Positions 45,347 through 56,098 of a stretch of DNA of 64,000 nt are shown here, piece after piece (position 1 is the stretch's first letter; every line of letters starts with the position of its first letter). The notes beneath the pieces are model-generated. The model saw only the letters and a list, made by a program, of their open reading frames with translations. It was not told the origin of the DNA and did no database searches. The position numbers and the translations under genes are program-made. Source of the DNA: Burkholderiales bacterium JOSHI_001 (GTDB taxonomy: Bacteria; Pseudomonadota; Gammaproteobacteria; Burkholderiales; Burkholderiaceae_C); assembly GCA_000244995.1 (NCBI GenBank), contig CM001438.1, forward strand, positions 62,001 through 126,000. Direction: 5' to 3'.

Positions 45347-46030
45347 TCAGGTCCGGTTCAGGCGCAGCCCCAGCCGCGCCGCGGCCAGCACCGCCTGGGT
45401 GCGGTTGCTCACGCCCAGCTTGCGGAACACGGCCGCCACGTGCGTCTTGACGGTGGATTCCGACAGCGCCAGCTCGCGCGAGATGGCCTTGTTCGGCTTG
45501 CCCTGCACCAGCAGCCTCAGCACGTCCACCTGGCGCGCCGACAGCTCGTGGTCCTGCGCGTGGGGCCACCCGCCGGCATCGGCCCCGGCATGGCGCTGGG
45601 CCGCCGCCGCGTGCACGTCGCCCAGGCAGCCGGCGGGCACGCACACGCCGCCGTCCAGCACGGTCTGCAGGCTGCCGCACATCTGGGTGGCATTGGCCGT
45701 CTTGGCGATGAAGCCGGCGGCGCCGGCCTCGATGGCCGCGGTGACGGTCTGGGTGCGTTCGTCGGCCGACAGCACCACCAGCGGCGTGTCGGGGCTGGCC
45801 AGGCGCAGCTGGCGCAGGGCATCCAGCCCCTGGGCGTCGGGCAGGCCCAGGTCCAGCAGCAGCAGCGAGGGCTGGGCCGCGTGCACCGCGACCAGCGCCT
45901 GGGCCAGGGTGCCGCAGGAACGCACCCGCATGCCGGGCCAGTGGCGCTCACACAGCATTGCCAGGGCGTCGCAGAACAGCGGGTGGTCGTCCACCAGCAA
46001 GACCGACATCCGTTCCGGGGCCAGGCGCAT
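45347..46030 (-). CDS. LuxR/NarL-type response regulator
   Basis: The receiver domain has the acidic pair in 'LLVDDHPLF', the phospho-acceptor Asp60 in 'LLLLDLGLPDAQG' and the conserved Lys in 'AGAAGFIAKTANA'. After a linker with His/Gly residues, the C-terminal GerE HTH reads 'ELSARQVDVLRLLVQGKPNKAISRELALSESTVKTHV'. The start may be 46030 (227 residues) or 46009 (MSVLLVDD); the latter resembles most family starts. It is convergent with the histidine kinase gene and divergent from the large lipoprotein gene, a possible target about 200 bp away. Confidence 0.93.
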   Translation of the reverse strand: MRLAPERMSVLLVDDHPLFCDALAMLCERHWPGMRVRSCGTLAQALVAVHAAQPSLLLLDLGLPDAQGLDALRQLRLASPDTPLVVLSADERTQTVTAAIEAGAAGFIAKTANATQMCGSLQTVLDGGVCVPAGCLGDVHAAAAQRHAGADAGGWPHAQDHELSARQVDVLRLLVQGKPNKAISRELALSESTVKTHVAAVFRKLGVSNRTQAVLAAARLGLRLNRT

Positions 46031-46228
46031 CTTCTTTTTCGGCAAGGGGCTCGTGCGTTTCGAGCGATTTTTATCACAGGCGCAACAAAGTCCTTCAGTC
46101 GAATGGCCGATGTGCCGACAACGCAGTGCGCCAAGAATCATTTCGGCGCCCGCTGCCCGCTGCCTGCAGCATGCGCTGACCCCGGGATGGCGCCCTGTCT
46201 CCCGATCCAACACCCCAAGAGGACCCTG

Positions 46229-48799
46229 ATGCAACGACATGCCCTGATGGCCGCGATGGTGGCGGCCGGTTTGCTGGCCGCCTGTGGCGGCGGTGGCGGC
46301 GGCGACACCACCACCCCGCCGGTGGACACCACGCCCAGCACCACCACCACGATCAGCCTGTCCGGCGTGGCCGCCAAGGGCCTGATGAACAAGGCCCAGG
46401 TCACCGCGCACAAGGTCAAGGCCGATGGCAGCGTGGACGACGCCGTGCTGGCCGGGCCGGTGGTCACCGACGACAAGGGCGCCTACACCCTGTCGGTGCC
46501 CACCACCAAGGGCGAGCCCTATGTCATCAAGGTCACGGCCACGGCCGAGACCACGCACAAGGACGAAGTGACCGGTCTGGACGAGACCCTGCCCGCGGGT
46601 TTCACCATGCGCTCGGTGCAAGTGGCCCCCAGCACCGAAACCGCCACCGTCACCACCAGCGTGACCCCCTTCTCCGAAATGACCGCCAAGGCCGCTGAAA
46701 CCGCCACCGGCGGCTTCACCAAGGCCAACGCCGAGCAGGCCAAGCTGGCCGTGACGCAGTTGCTGGGCTTCGACCCCGCCAGCGTCAGCGTGAAGGCGGC
46801 CGACGCCAGCGGCGCCAGCGACGACGAAAAGAAGATGGCCCTGATGCTGACCGCCGTGGCCCAGATGGCCAGCAGCGGTGCGCTGGGCTGTGCCGGCGAC
46901 GACAACGGCACCAAGACGAAATGCGTGGTGGAAACGCTGGCCAAGGCCGCCAAGACCACCAGCGTGAAGCTGGAAGACAGCAGTGGCGGCGACACCAAGG
47001 ACGTTTCGGCCGCGCTGGCCACCGCGGTGAACACCGTGGTCAGCGACGACAAGCTGAGCAAGGGCGTGCCCGCCTCGGTGCTGACCACCGTGGTGGCCAA
47101 CCTGGGCTGCAGCGGCGACAGCTGCAACGCGGCCACCTCCACCGGCGGCACCGGGACGGGCACGGGCACCACCACGCCCACCGGCCCCACGCCGCTGCAA
47201 CTGGCCATCGTGGAAGCCAAGCTGTGGTTCGGCCAGCTCACCGCCGACTGGAAGGCCATGTTCAAGCCCGGTGGCGCCGACACCACCACCGCCGGCACCG
47301 TGAACCTGGAAGCCAACAAGTTCCGCAGCGCGCTCACCGGCATCCAGGTGCCCGCTGAAGCCTTCGTGAAGGACCTGGGCTCCATCGCCTCGTGCATCGA
47401 CCTGTACAACGACTTCAAGGCCGGCCGCACCACCAGCCCCACCCGCAGCCGCGCCTTCGACCTGACGTCCAACGACGGCTCGGCCGACTTCAGCGGCTTC
47501 AACACCACCGGCTGCCAGTTGTTCCAGGACAGCGCCACCACCGTCACGGCCAATGCGCCGGGCAATGCCAACTTCATCGGCATCAGCAGCAACTTCTTCG
47601 TCACCCGCAGTTTTGGCCTGGACGGTGCCACCACCACCCGCTGGCGCCACGGCTTCACCTTGACGCCCACCGCCACGGCGGGTGAGTTCACCTACACCAC
47701 GCGCGCCCGCCGCACCTCCCAGACCTGCCTGAACGGCGCCTGCGGTGCGCAGACCAATGTGAACCTGCAGCTCAACGCCGACGGCACGTCCCGCGACCCC
47801 TTCACCGGCACCGTCACCACCAGCACCGACGCCAGCGGCAGCATCACCGCCTACGCCGTCAAGGGCCAGCTCGCGGCGTCCTTCGTCAACGGCGGCAACA
47901 CGCTGGCCAACGACCACCTCGACGTGGACGTCGCAGGCACCCGCAGCCTGCCGGCCGCAGGCCCGCAAGGCGCCACGCTGGCCGGCAAGCTGGTGGCCGT
48001 CAAGGCCGATGGCAGCGTGGACGGCACCGTCACCATCAAGACCGGCAGCGTCACGCTGCAGGCCTATGAATTCGACGCCAACTTCAACCGCGTGCGTCCG
48101 GGTTCCACCGCGGCGGTGAACGGTCCGGCCGGCAACGACCCGGCCAGCCTGAGCCTGAACCTGGTCTACACCAACGCCGGGGGCGAGTTCGAAGGCCTGT
48201 TCTCCGCCACCGACCCGACCTGGGACAAGTCCAACTCGTTCTACGTGCCCACCAAGCTGCAGGTCAAGGGCGCGCTGCGCACCGTGGAAGCGGGCGTGGC
48301 CGCGGAATTCCTCAGCGGCACCTTCACGGTGGAAACCACCGGCTATGGCAACTACATCGACGACCACGCCCAGTTCCCCACGGCCAGCAACCCCAACTTC
48401 GTGCCCAAGACGCCCAGCGGCCCGGAGAACTTCTTCACCGTCAGCGCCAGCTTCGTCGGCCAGGTCACCGCGCCCGGCCGCCCGCTGCTGCAGCTGAAGG
48501 TCAGTGCCAGCAAGAAGAGCTACCTGGACGACGTGGACACCATCTCCATGCAGTACAGCGCCATCGTCAACGGCACCCCGCGCACGGTGGTGAACTTCGG
48601 GGTTGGCCAGCCCAACGCCAATGGCGAGCGCGACCTGACGCTGACCGAACTGGCCTCGGGCCTGACGCTCAAGCGCCTGGCCGGTGCCGACACCGCCAGC
48701 CTGAGCAAGGGCGACCTGGCGCTGGGCACCTTCACGTCGGCAGATGGCCGTGTCACCTTCGTGGACAGCAGCTTCATCTCGCTGAGCCTGGGCCTCTGA
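46229..48799 (+). CDS. Large putative lipoprotein with carboxypeptidase-regulatory-like region
   Basis: ATG at 46229 follows AGAGGA. The 856-residue protein has a signal peptide with lipobox LLAAC and a Gly/Thr/Pro linker. Its first domain ('SGVAAKGLMNKAQVTAHKVKADGSV', 'DDKGAYTLSVP') resembles a bacterial carboxypeptidase-regulatory or Ig-like domain. Two later segments share 'VKADGSVDG/D', which suggests a repeat. The middle (about residues 285-320) is a Thr/Gly-rich spacer, and the C-terminal part is beta-rich. The product is probably outer-membrane anchored. No enzyme motif was seen. It is divergent from the response regulator, so that regulator may control it. A strong terminator follows. 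Confidence 0.85.
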   Translation: MQRHALMAAMVAAGLLAACGGGGGGDTTTPPVDTTPSTTTTISLSGVAAKGLMNKAQVTAHKVKADGSVDDAVLAGPVVTDDKGAYTLSVPTTKGEPYVIKVTATAETTHKDEVTGLDETLPAGFTMRSVQVAPSTETATVTTSVTPFSEMTAKAAETATGGFTKANAEQAKLAVTQLLGFDPASVSVKAADASGASDDEKKMALMLTAVAQMASSGALGCAGDDNGTKTKCVVETLAKAAKTTSVKLEDSSGGDTKDVSAALATAVNTVVSDDKLSKGVPASVLTTVVANLGCSGDSCNAATSTGGTGTGTGTTTPTGPTPLQLAIVEAKLWFGQLTADWKAMFKPGGADTTTAGTVNLEANKFRSALTGIQVPAEAFVKDLGSIASCIDLYNDFKAGRTTSPTRSRAFDLTSNDGSADFSGFNTTGCQLFQDSATTVTANAPGNANFIGISSNFFVTRSFGLDGATTTRWRHGFTLTPTATAGEFTYTTRARRTSQTCLNGACGAQTNVNLQLNADGTSRDPFTGTVTTSTDASGSITAYAVKGQLAASFVNGGNTLANDHLDVDVAGTRSLPAAGPQGATLAGKLVAVKADGSVDGTVTIKTGSVTLQAYEFDANFNRVRPGSTAAVNGPAGNDPASLSLNLVYTNAGGEFEGLFSATDPTWDKSNSFYVPTKLQVKGALRTVEAGVAAEFLSGTFTVETTGYGNYIDDHAQFPTASNPNFVPKTPSGPENFFTVSASFVGQVTAPGRPLLQLKVSASKKSYLDDVDTISMQYSAIVNGTPRTVVNFGVGQPNANGERDLTLTELASGLTLKRLAGADTASLSKGDLALGTFTSADGRVTFVDSSFISLSLGL

Positions 48800-48823
48800 G
48801 CCCACGCCGGACGGCATGATGCG

Positions 48824-48851
48824 AAGGGCCCGGCACTGCCGGGCCCTTTTT
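48824..48851 (+). terminator. Rho-independent terminator after the large lipoprotein gene
   Basis: An 11-bp perfect stem (48824-48834 and 48838-48848, loop ACT) is followed by a T-tract to 48851. It begins 24 bp after the stop codon at 48799 and separates the lipoprotein gene from the next gene. Confidence 0.9.
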
Positions 48852-48882
48852 CATGGAAGCCCTGAATTCACCGGACCCTGAG

Positions 48883-49983
48883 ATGCACCCCCTGAAACTG
48901 GCCGCGGCCACGCTGGCCACGACCGCCACGCTGCTGGCGGCTTCCGCGCAAGCGGCCGATGCCGACGGCGCCGGCTGGCGCGTCGAACTGATGTCGGACC
49001 ACCATGCCGACGCGCTGCGCCTGTCCGACCTGGGCTCGGACGACGCGGTGCGCGCCCTGGCCCCCCGCACCGGCCGCAACCTGGCCTATGTGGAAGACCA
49101 GGCCCTGCTGGCGCGCCGCCAGGGCGCCTGGACCATCGGCCTGCTGGCGCGCAGCAGCGCCACGCTGGTGGCCAGTGAGGACGCGCTGGCCCTGTCGGCC
49201 GCCCTGGCCAACAAGGCCACGCCCGCGGCCAGCCGCGACTGGGCGGTGAACGCGCGCTTTGCCGCCTTCAGCGGCGCCGGGCTGCTGCTGCAACGCGCTT
49301 TCGTGCCGGCCGAAGGCTGGCAGGCGCAGGCCTCGGCGCAGCTGCTGTCGCTGGCGCGCTGGCGCGAACGGCGGCTGCTGGGCGACGTGCGCTACAACGC
49401 CGTCAGTGGCGCCTATGGCTTCGACCTGGTGTCGCAGCGCGGGGACGACCGCCTGAGCTTCCCCTTCCAGACCGCCGTGTCCGGCCAGGGCCTGGGCGCG
49501 CTGTTCGGGGCAGCGGTGGACTGGCGGCGCCAGGACCTGGACGGCCGCGTCGCGGTGCAGGATGTGGGCTGGCTGCACTGGGGCCGCCTGCCGCGCGAAG
49601 CGGCCACCCTGTCCACCCAGACCCAGGCCCTGGATGCGGATGGTTTTCTCATCTACAAGCCCCTGGTGCAGGGCCAGAACAGCCAGGACAGCGGCGCCAC
49701 GCGCCTGAAGGGCCGCTGGCAGCTGGAAGGCGGCTGGCGACCGCAGCCGGCCACCCGACTGAGCCTGGGCCTGCGCACGCGCGAAGGCTTTGGCGCCCTG
49801 CCCGAAGCGGCGCTGCAGCAGCAATGGGGCGACCTGGCGCTGGGCGCGCGCTGGCAGTTCCACGAGCGCCGGCTGGGCCTGTCGGTGGGCTGGCGCGGCT
49901 GGCAACTGGCCGTGGCCAGCGACCGGCTGGGGGGCGGCGCGCGGTCGCAGGCCTGGTCCCTGGGCTACACCGCCAGCCCTTGA
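48883..49983 (+). CDS. Exported protein of unknown function, probable beta-barrel or beta-rich
   Basis: ATG 48883 is chosen because a signal peptide (LAAATLATTATLLAASAQAA) starts here; the frame opens at 48853 but those codons run from the terminator. The 366-residue product has alternating hydrophobic segments ending in 'WSLGYTASP', many Trp/Arg/Leu-rich strands ('ALGARWQFHERRLGLSVGWRGWQLAVAS') and no cysteine motifs, all typical of an outer-membrane barrel or a beta-propeller-like shell. I do not recognise the family. The gene follows the lipoprotein gene and may be expressed from its own promoter because the terminator intervenes. Confidence 0.7.
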   Translation: MHPLKLAAATLATTATLLAASAQAADADGAGWRVELMSDHHADALRLSDLGSDDAVRALAPRTGRNLAYVEDQALLARRQGAWTIGLLARSSATLVASEDALALSAALANKATPAASRDWAVNARFAAFSGAGLLLQRAFVPAEGWQAQASAQLLSLARWRERRLLGDVRYNAVSGAYGFDLVSQRGDDRLSFPFQTAVSGQGLGALFGAAVDWRRQDLDGRVAVQDVGWLHWGRLPREAATLSTQTQALDADGFLIYKPLVQGQNSQDSGATRLKGRWQLEGGWRPQPATRLSLGLRTREGFGALPEAALQQQWGDLALGARWQFHERRLGLSVGWRGWQLAVASDRLGGGARSQAWSLGYTASP

Positions 49984-50176
49984 CGCTCCGCGGCCGACGC
50001 GCTCGCGCCACGCGGGCTGCTCCATCGCGCCACAGTGGCGCGGGCACATTCCTCGCCCCGTGCTCCAGTCTGGCGACAAGCGGCGCGCACTTGAGCGGGG
50101 TCAATATCGCACCGCAGCAACTGCCTAAGGTGGCCCCATTGATTCTGTGTTCAACGCAAGAAATGGAGCGCCTCTC

Positions 50177-50554
50177 ATGAACACCCTGCTCACCCGCAGC
50201 GTGGCCCTGCTGATGCTGGCCGCCGGGCCGGTGCTGGCTGCCGACAAGCCTGCCAATGAACCCATGCTGAAGCTGGCCAGCACCAGCGGCTGCATGACCT
50301 GCCACCAGGTGGAGCCCGGCGGCAAGGGCCCGGACGGCCTGGCGCCCATCGGCCCGGCCTGGAAGGACGTGTCCGCCAAGTACAAGGGCCAGAAGGGCGC
50401 CGCCAAGGCCCTGACCCACACCGTGCTCACCGGCTCCAACCCCTACGAGAGCCACTGGAAGGGCAAGGTCTCCGGCCTGGCCATGCCGCCCAACGCGGTG
50501 GCCATCAAGGAGCAGGACGCCAAGCGCCTGGTGGACTGGATCCTGTCTCTGTAA
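50177..50554 (+). CDS. Small c-type cytochrome
   Basis: The ATG at 50177 opens a 125-residue protein with a signal peptide ending 'GPVLAA' and a single haem-binding CMTCH motif near residue 38. The axial Met is plausibly in 'GLAMPPNAV'. This is the class I cytochrome c (c551/c5-like) pattern, a periplasmic electron carrier. A PQQ-type dehydrogenase gene follows after 44 bp, so the cytochrome may take electrons from it. That is an inference from position. Confidence 0.9.
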   Translation: MNTLLTRSVALLMLAAGPVLAADKPANEPMLKLASTSGCMTCHQVEPGGKGPDGLAPIGPAWKDVSAKYKGQKGAAKALTHTVLTGSNPYESHWKGKVSGLAMPPNAVAIKEQDAKRLVDWILSL

Positions 50555-50598
50555 AGCCCGCTGGAAGGCGCGTTCGCGCCGGCGCCCACAATGCGCCG

Positions 50599-52963
<2,365 letters not shown>

Positions 52964-52967
52964 CGGC

Positions 52968-53501
52968 TTGACGCCCGAGCCGCCACCGCAGCCGGCCCCG
53001 CCGCCGCGCAGCGCCACGCGGCGCTGGCTGCGCAGCCTGCTGGGTTTTCCGCTGGCGCTGCTGATCCTGTTCGAAGAATGGGGCTGGGAGCCGCTGCAGC
53101 GGCTGATGGCCACCATTGCCCGGCTGCCGCTGCTGGCGGTGATGGAGCGGCGCATCGCCGCGCTGCCGCCCTATGCCGCGCTGGCGGTGTTCCTGCTGCC
53201 CAGCCTGGCGCTGCTGCCGGTGAAGCTGGCCGCGCTGTGGCTCATCGGCCAGGGCCATGCGCTGCTGGGCGCGGGCGTCATCGTGGTGGCCAAGCTGGTG
53301 GGAACGGCCCTCGTGGCGCGCCTGTTCACCCTGACCCGGCCGGCGCTGATGCAACTGGCCTGGTTCGAGCGTGCCTACGGCCGCTTCACGGCCTGGAAGC
53401 ACGAGCTGCTGCTGTGGGTGCGCGGCACCTTCGCGTGGCGCTGGGGGCGGGTGCTCAAGCGCAGCCTGAAGCGGCGCTGGGCGCTGCTGCGGGGGCCGTG
53501 A
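52968..53501 (+). CDS. Small membrane-associated protein of unknown function
   Basis: The best start is TTG at 52968, 4 bp after the tgt stop. It gives 177 residues with a Pro-rich N-terminus, a basic stretch 'RSATRRWLRSLLGFPLALLILFEEWGW', two hydrophobic helices ('AALAVFLLPSLALLPVKLAALWLIG' and 'GAGVIVVAKLVGTALVARLF') and a highly basic C-terminus ('VLKRSLKRRWALLRG'). This resembles small inner-membrane proteins often found near tgt in Burkholderiales. No functional motif was seen. Start codon and family are uncertain. Confidence 0.65.
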   Translation: MTPEPPPQPAPPPRSATRRWLRSLLGFPLALLILFEEWGWEPLQRLMATIARLPLLAVMERRIAALPPYAALAVFLLPSLALLPVKLAALWLIGQGHALLGAGVIVVAKLVGTALVARLFTLTRPALMQLAWFERAYGRFTAWKHELLLWVRGTFAWRWGRVLKRSLKRRWALLRGP

Positions 53502-53519
53502 CGCGCCCCGTCGCGGCGT

Positions 53520-53620
53520 TCACCAGAACTGCCACTGGCGCGTGGCCACCACCCAGATGCCGAGTGCGCCATTGGTCACCGCGTGCGCGATGACGGCGGT
53601 CCACAGCTTGCCGGTCCGGA
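53520..53620 (-). pseudogene. Remnant of a second CAAX-protease-related gene (3' end only)
   Basis: About 100 bp encode, on the minus strand, the last 33 residues of a protein nearly the same as the end of the intact gene at 58616-59296. The remnant reads 'TGKLWTAVIAHAVTNGALGI' then 'WVVATRQWQFW', against 'TGRLWTSVIAHAVTNGALGI' then 'WVVATGQWQFW'. At the DNA level the two copies differ at many positions, so this is a diverged paralogue and not a fresh duplicate. Homology stops at about 53620, where REP-like sequence begins. The rest of the gene is gone. Confidence 0.8.
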
Positions 53621-53630
53621 AGGGAGAAAT

Positions 53631-53674
53631 GGGGTCAGGTCTTGGAGAAATAGGGTCAGGTCTCGCCTTTTGCC
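53631..53674 (+). repeat. Two REP-like repeat units at the left border of the disturbed region
   Basis: A short unit (53631-53643) and a fuller one (53652-53674) share the core GGGTCAGGTCT. The fuller one continues with CGCCTTTTGCC, almost the same as the left end of the transposase element at 57378. Matching sequences in the other orientation occur at 53863, 58296, 58455 and 58496. Confidence 0.82.
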
Positions 53675-53886
53675 TTCGGCCTGCCCAGACGTCCACCCAT
53701 CCAGAAGTCCGTGCTGACTAGATGCCTCGGCTCCGGTTTCAGATAGCCTCGGCGGGCACTGGCGAGCGGTCGGCGGTATGCATCCCGGGTGGCTTTCGAC
53801 CAGATGCACAGGAGGTCCCACACGCTACCAGCGGGCAAGAGGCAAGAGCTACCCTCGTTCCTAAGACCTGACCCTAGTTCCGCCAT
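53656..53886 (-). other. 76-codon open frame spanning a REP-bounded segment
   Basis: An ORF on the minus strand starts at ATG 53886, inside or next to one REP-like unit, and stops at 53656 inside the other ('GRPKAKGET' end). Its 76 residues, with '[20 protein letters not shown]' and '[20 protein letters not shown]', are not recognisable to me. The REP-to-REP boundaries suggest a MITE-like unit or a decayed cargo gene rather than a normal host gene. Confidence 0.35.
53863..53875 (-). repeat. REP-like core in inverted orientation
   Basis: The 13-bp AAGACCTGACCCT is the inverse of the AGGGTCAGGTCTT core. With the unit at 53652-53674 it brackets about 190 bp of unassigned DNA. Confidence 0.7.
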
Positions 53887-54082
53887 TTCGAAAGGCCGGA
53901 CGGTGATCGTCATCGCCCACCGGCTGAGTGCTGTTCGCCATGCCCAGCGCATTGTGGTCATGGAAAAGGGGAACATTGTCGAGATGGGGCCGCACGATGC
54001 TCTGCTGAAACGTCCGGGCCTTTACGCCCACCTTTGGCAGCTTCAACATGGTGACCTGGCGCATTCGAAGGGGCAGGCATGA
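53885..54082 (+). pseudogene. Truncated type I secretion ABC transporter (HlyB-like), C-terminal scrap
   Basis: About 65 codons remain of an ATP-binding cassette: '[20 protein letters not shown]' (with the H-loop His) and '[19 protein letters not shown]', then a C-terminal tail. The Walker A, signature and transmembrane parts, which should make a protein of some 600-700 residues, are missing. The upstream border is REP-like DNA at about 53880. The stop overlaps the HlyD start by 4 bp (ATGA), so this was the exporter gene of the same operon. Confidence 0.85.
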
Positions 54083-55497
54083 GCCAGAGCATTGCAGCAA
54101 CTTCCCATCCAGTCATCGAACTGGTTCGCCGCTACATCGCTGCGCTGTCGGTGGCCTGGGGCGCTCGCGCCGAACTTGCGGGGCCTAAGCGCTCTGCGGA
54201 TGAGTTGGCGTTCCTGCCTGCAGCCGTGAGCCTGCAGGCAAGCCCGGTGCACCCAGCGCCGCGCGTGGTGGCGTGGCTTCTGATGGCGCTGTTCACCATC
54301 GCGCTGGCGTGGTCCTGGTTTGGCCAGGTGGACATGGTGGCTGTCGCCCCGGGTCGTGTGGTGGTGAGCGCCCGAACCAAGGTGGTGCAGCCGCTTGAGA
54401 CGTCCGTGGTTCGCGCCATTCATGTGGCCGACGGTGCCAAGGTTCAGGCAGGCCAGCTGCTGGTGGAACTGGACCCCAGCACTGCAACAGCCGATTCAGC
54501 CAATGTGCAGGAACAATTGAGGGCTGCGCAATCCGAGGCTCGCCGCGCTGAACTGTTGCTGCAAAGCCTGGCGGCGGGCAACCTGGCGGCAAGCACTGAG
54601 TTGGATGGCGACGCCGTGGCGCGCGCCTTGTTGGTGGCTGAATGGCAGGACATCGCGGCCAAGCTTGCGCGCATGGCGGCCGAAGGCGCTAGACGACAAG
54701 CCGAGTTGGACACAGCCAAACAGCAGCAGACCAAGCTGAGCACCATGCTGCCCTTGGCGCAGCAGCGCGAGGCGGACATCCGCGGCCTGAGTGAACAGGG
54801 TTTTGTATCCGGCCACGCCGGGCAGGACAGGGCCAGGGAGCGAATCGAAATTGAACGGGACCTAGCCACTCAGCAGGCCCGGCTGGCCGAAACGCAGGCC
54901 GCCTTGGCCGAAGCGCAACAATCCCGCATGTCCTACCTGGCCGAGCAGCGGCGCCTGCTTTCTGATCGCCTTTCCCAGGCGCGGTTGAAGAAGGCGCAGT
55001 TGGAGCAGGAATCCACCAAAGCCCAGCATCGCCAAGGGCTGACACGCCTTTTGGCGCCGGTCTCCGGCACGGTGCAGCAATTGGCGGTGCACACATCTGG
55101 CGGCGTGGTCACGCCCGCTCAGGCCTTGATGGTGCTGGTGCCCGACGATGCAGAAGTGATGGTGGAGGTGGCCATCGACAACAAGGACATCGGGTTTGTG
55201 CGCCAAGGCCAGGTGGCCGAGATCAAGTTGGAGACTTTCCCCTTCACGCGCTACGGCACGCTGCCGGCGCGGGTGGAACGGGTGAGTGCTGACGCAGTGG
55301 CGGATGAGAAGCGCGGCGCCGTCTACACCGCCAGCTTGGTGCCGTTGTCGGGCAGCATCAATGTGGACGGTAAGCCAGTCCGGCTGTCGCCGGGCATGAA
55401 CCTGACCGCGGAGGTAAAGACCGGGCGGCGGAGCGTGATTGATTTCTTGCTGAGCCCGATTCAGAAGACGGTTGAGGAAAGTGGGAAGGAACGATGA
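54079..55497 (+). CDS. HlyD family type I secretion adaptor (membrane fusion protein)
   Basis: The intact 472-residue protein has an N-terminal cytoplasmic tail, one membrane span (about residues 62-84, '[19 protein letters not shown]') and a long periplasmic region. The first lipoyl half ('[34 protein letters not shown]') is followed by a long coiled coil (about 135-325) and the second half ('[21 protein letters not shown]'). The tail has '[23 protein letters not shown]', the HlyD C-terminus. It normally bridges an HlyB exporter and TolC. Its exporter gene is truncated, so it is probably non-functional unless another HlyB exists in the genome. Confidence 0.93.
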   Translation: MSQSIAATSHPVIELVRRYIAALSVAWGARAELAGPKRSADELAFLPAAVSLQASPVHPAPRVVAWLLMALFTIALAWSWFGQVDMVAVAPGRVVVSARTKVVQPLETSVVRAIHVADGAKVQAGQLLVELDPSTATADSANVQEQLRAAQSEARRAELLLQSLAAGNLAASTELDGDAVARALLVAEWQDIAAKLARMAAEGARRQAELDTAKQQQTKLSTMLPLAQQREADIRGLSEQGFVSGHAGQDRARERIEIERDLATQQARLAETQAALAEAQQSRMSYLAEQRRLLSDRLSQARLKKAQLEQESTKAQHRQGLTRLLAPVSGTVQQLAVHTSGGVVTPAQALMVLVPDDAEVMVEVAIDNKDIGFVRQGQVAEIKLETFPFTRYGTLPARVERVSADAVADEKRGAVYTASLVPLSGSINVDGKPVRLSPGMNLTAEVKTGRRSVIDFLLSPIQKTVEESGKER

Positions 55498-55612
55498 GGA
55501 CACTTCAGTCATACCTGCAGTGCACCTCCCGGGCACCTGGCCGCTTGTACCGCCTTTGGTCACTCGGCGATGGCGATGAAGCTGCCTTGGTTAGGGAAAC
55601 TGGAACTGCAGA

Positions 55613-56098
55613 ATGAAATCATCAGCAATAAGGGCCTGGGTCATCGCGCTCCTAATTTGGTCGACTGCTTCTTTGGTCGGATGCGAAAAGTACGCGCTGG
55701 ATCGGAAGATGAAGGAGTTGTGTGAAAAGGACGGCGGAGTAGTTGTATTTGAGGTTGAAACGCTGCCGGCAAGTGAGTTCAATTCAGATGGGGTGCCGCT
55801 GTATCGCTATCTGCTGGATCTGAGGCTTGCTGGAACATCGCAGAGACTTGGGCCGGCCTATCGATATTTAAGCTCCTTCCAATCCATTAAGTCGGGAGAT
55901 TCAATGAAGGGTGAGGGGAGCCTAACCAAGCATGTGATTGAGGTGTACCGTGAGCGGGACGGACGGCTTCTTGGAAGAAGTATTTCTTATGATAGATCGG
56001 GTGGCGACCTAATAGTTCTTGGGCATCCTTCAACAGCGAGCTGCCCGAATCCGGCACCTCAGTTCTTGTCTTCTGTCTTCAAGCGGAGTGAATTGTGA
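55613..56098 (+). CDS. Putative lipoprotein of the secretion locus
   Basis: The 161-residue product has a signal peptide with lipobox-like 'SLVGC', then a charged region ('EKYALDRKMKELCEKDGG') and no recognised domain. The DNA is clearly richer in A+T than the flanking genes. Its stop overlaps the start of the lipase-like gene by 4 bp (GTGAATA region), so the two are co-translated. It might be an accessory or immunity-type partner of the secreted protein. That is a guess from position only. Confidence 0.7.
   Translation: MKSSAIRAWVIALLIWSTASLVGCEKYALDRKMKELCEKDGGVVVFEVETLPASEFNSDGVPLYRYLLDLRLAGTSQRLGPAYRYLSSFQSIKSGDSMKGEGSLTKHVIEVYRERDGRLLGRSISYDRSGGDLIVLGHPSTASCPNPAPQFLSSVFKRSEL

Noticed and set aside
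45347-48817. Very long minus-strand open frame (over 1100 codons) across the lipoprotein gene
   Set aside because: Only its last 227 codons (the response regulator) have protein-like sequence; the rest is the antisense of the lipoprotein gene and arises from high GC and codon bias.
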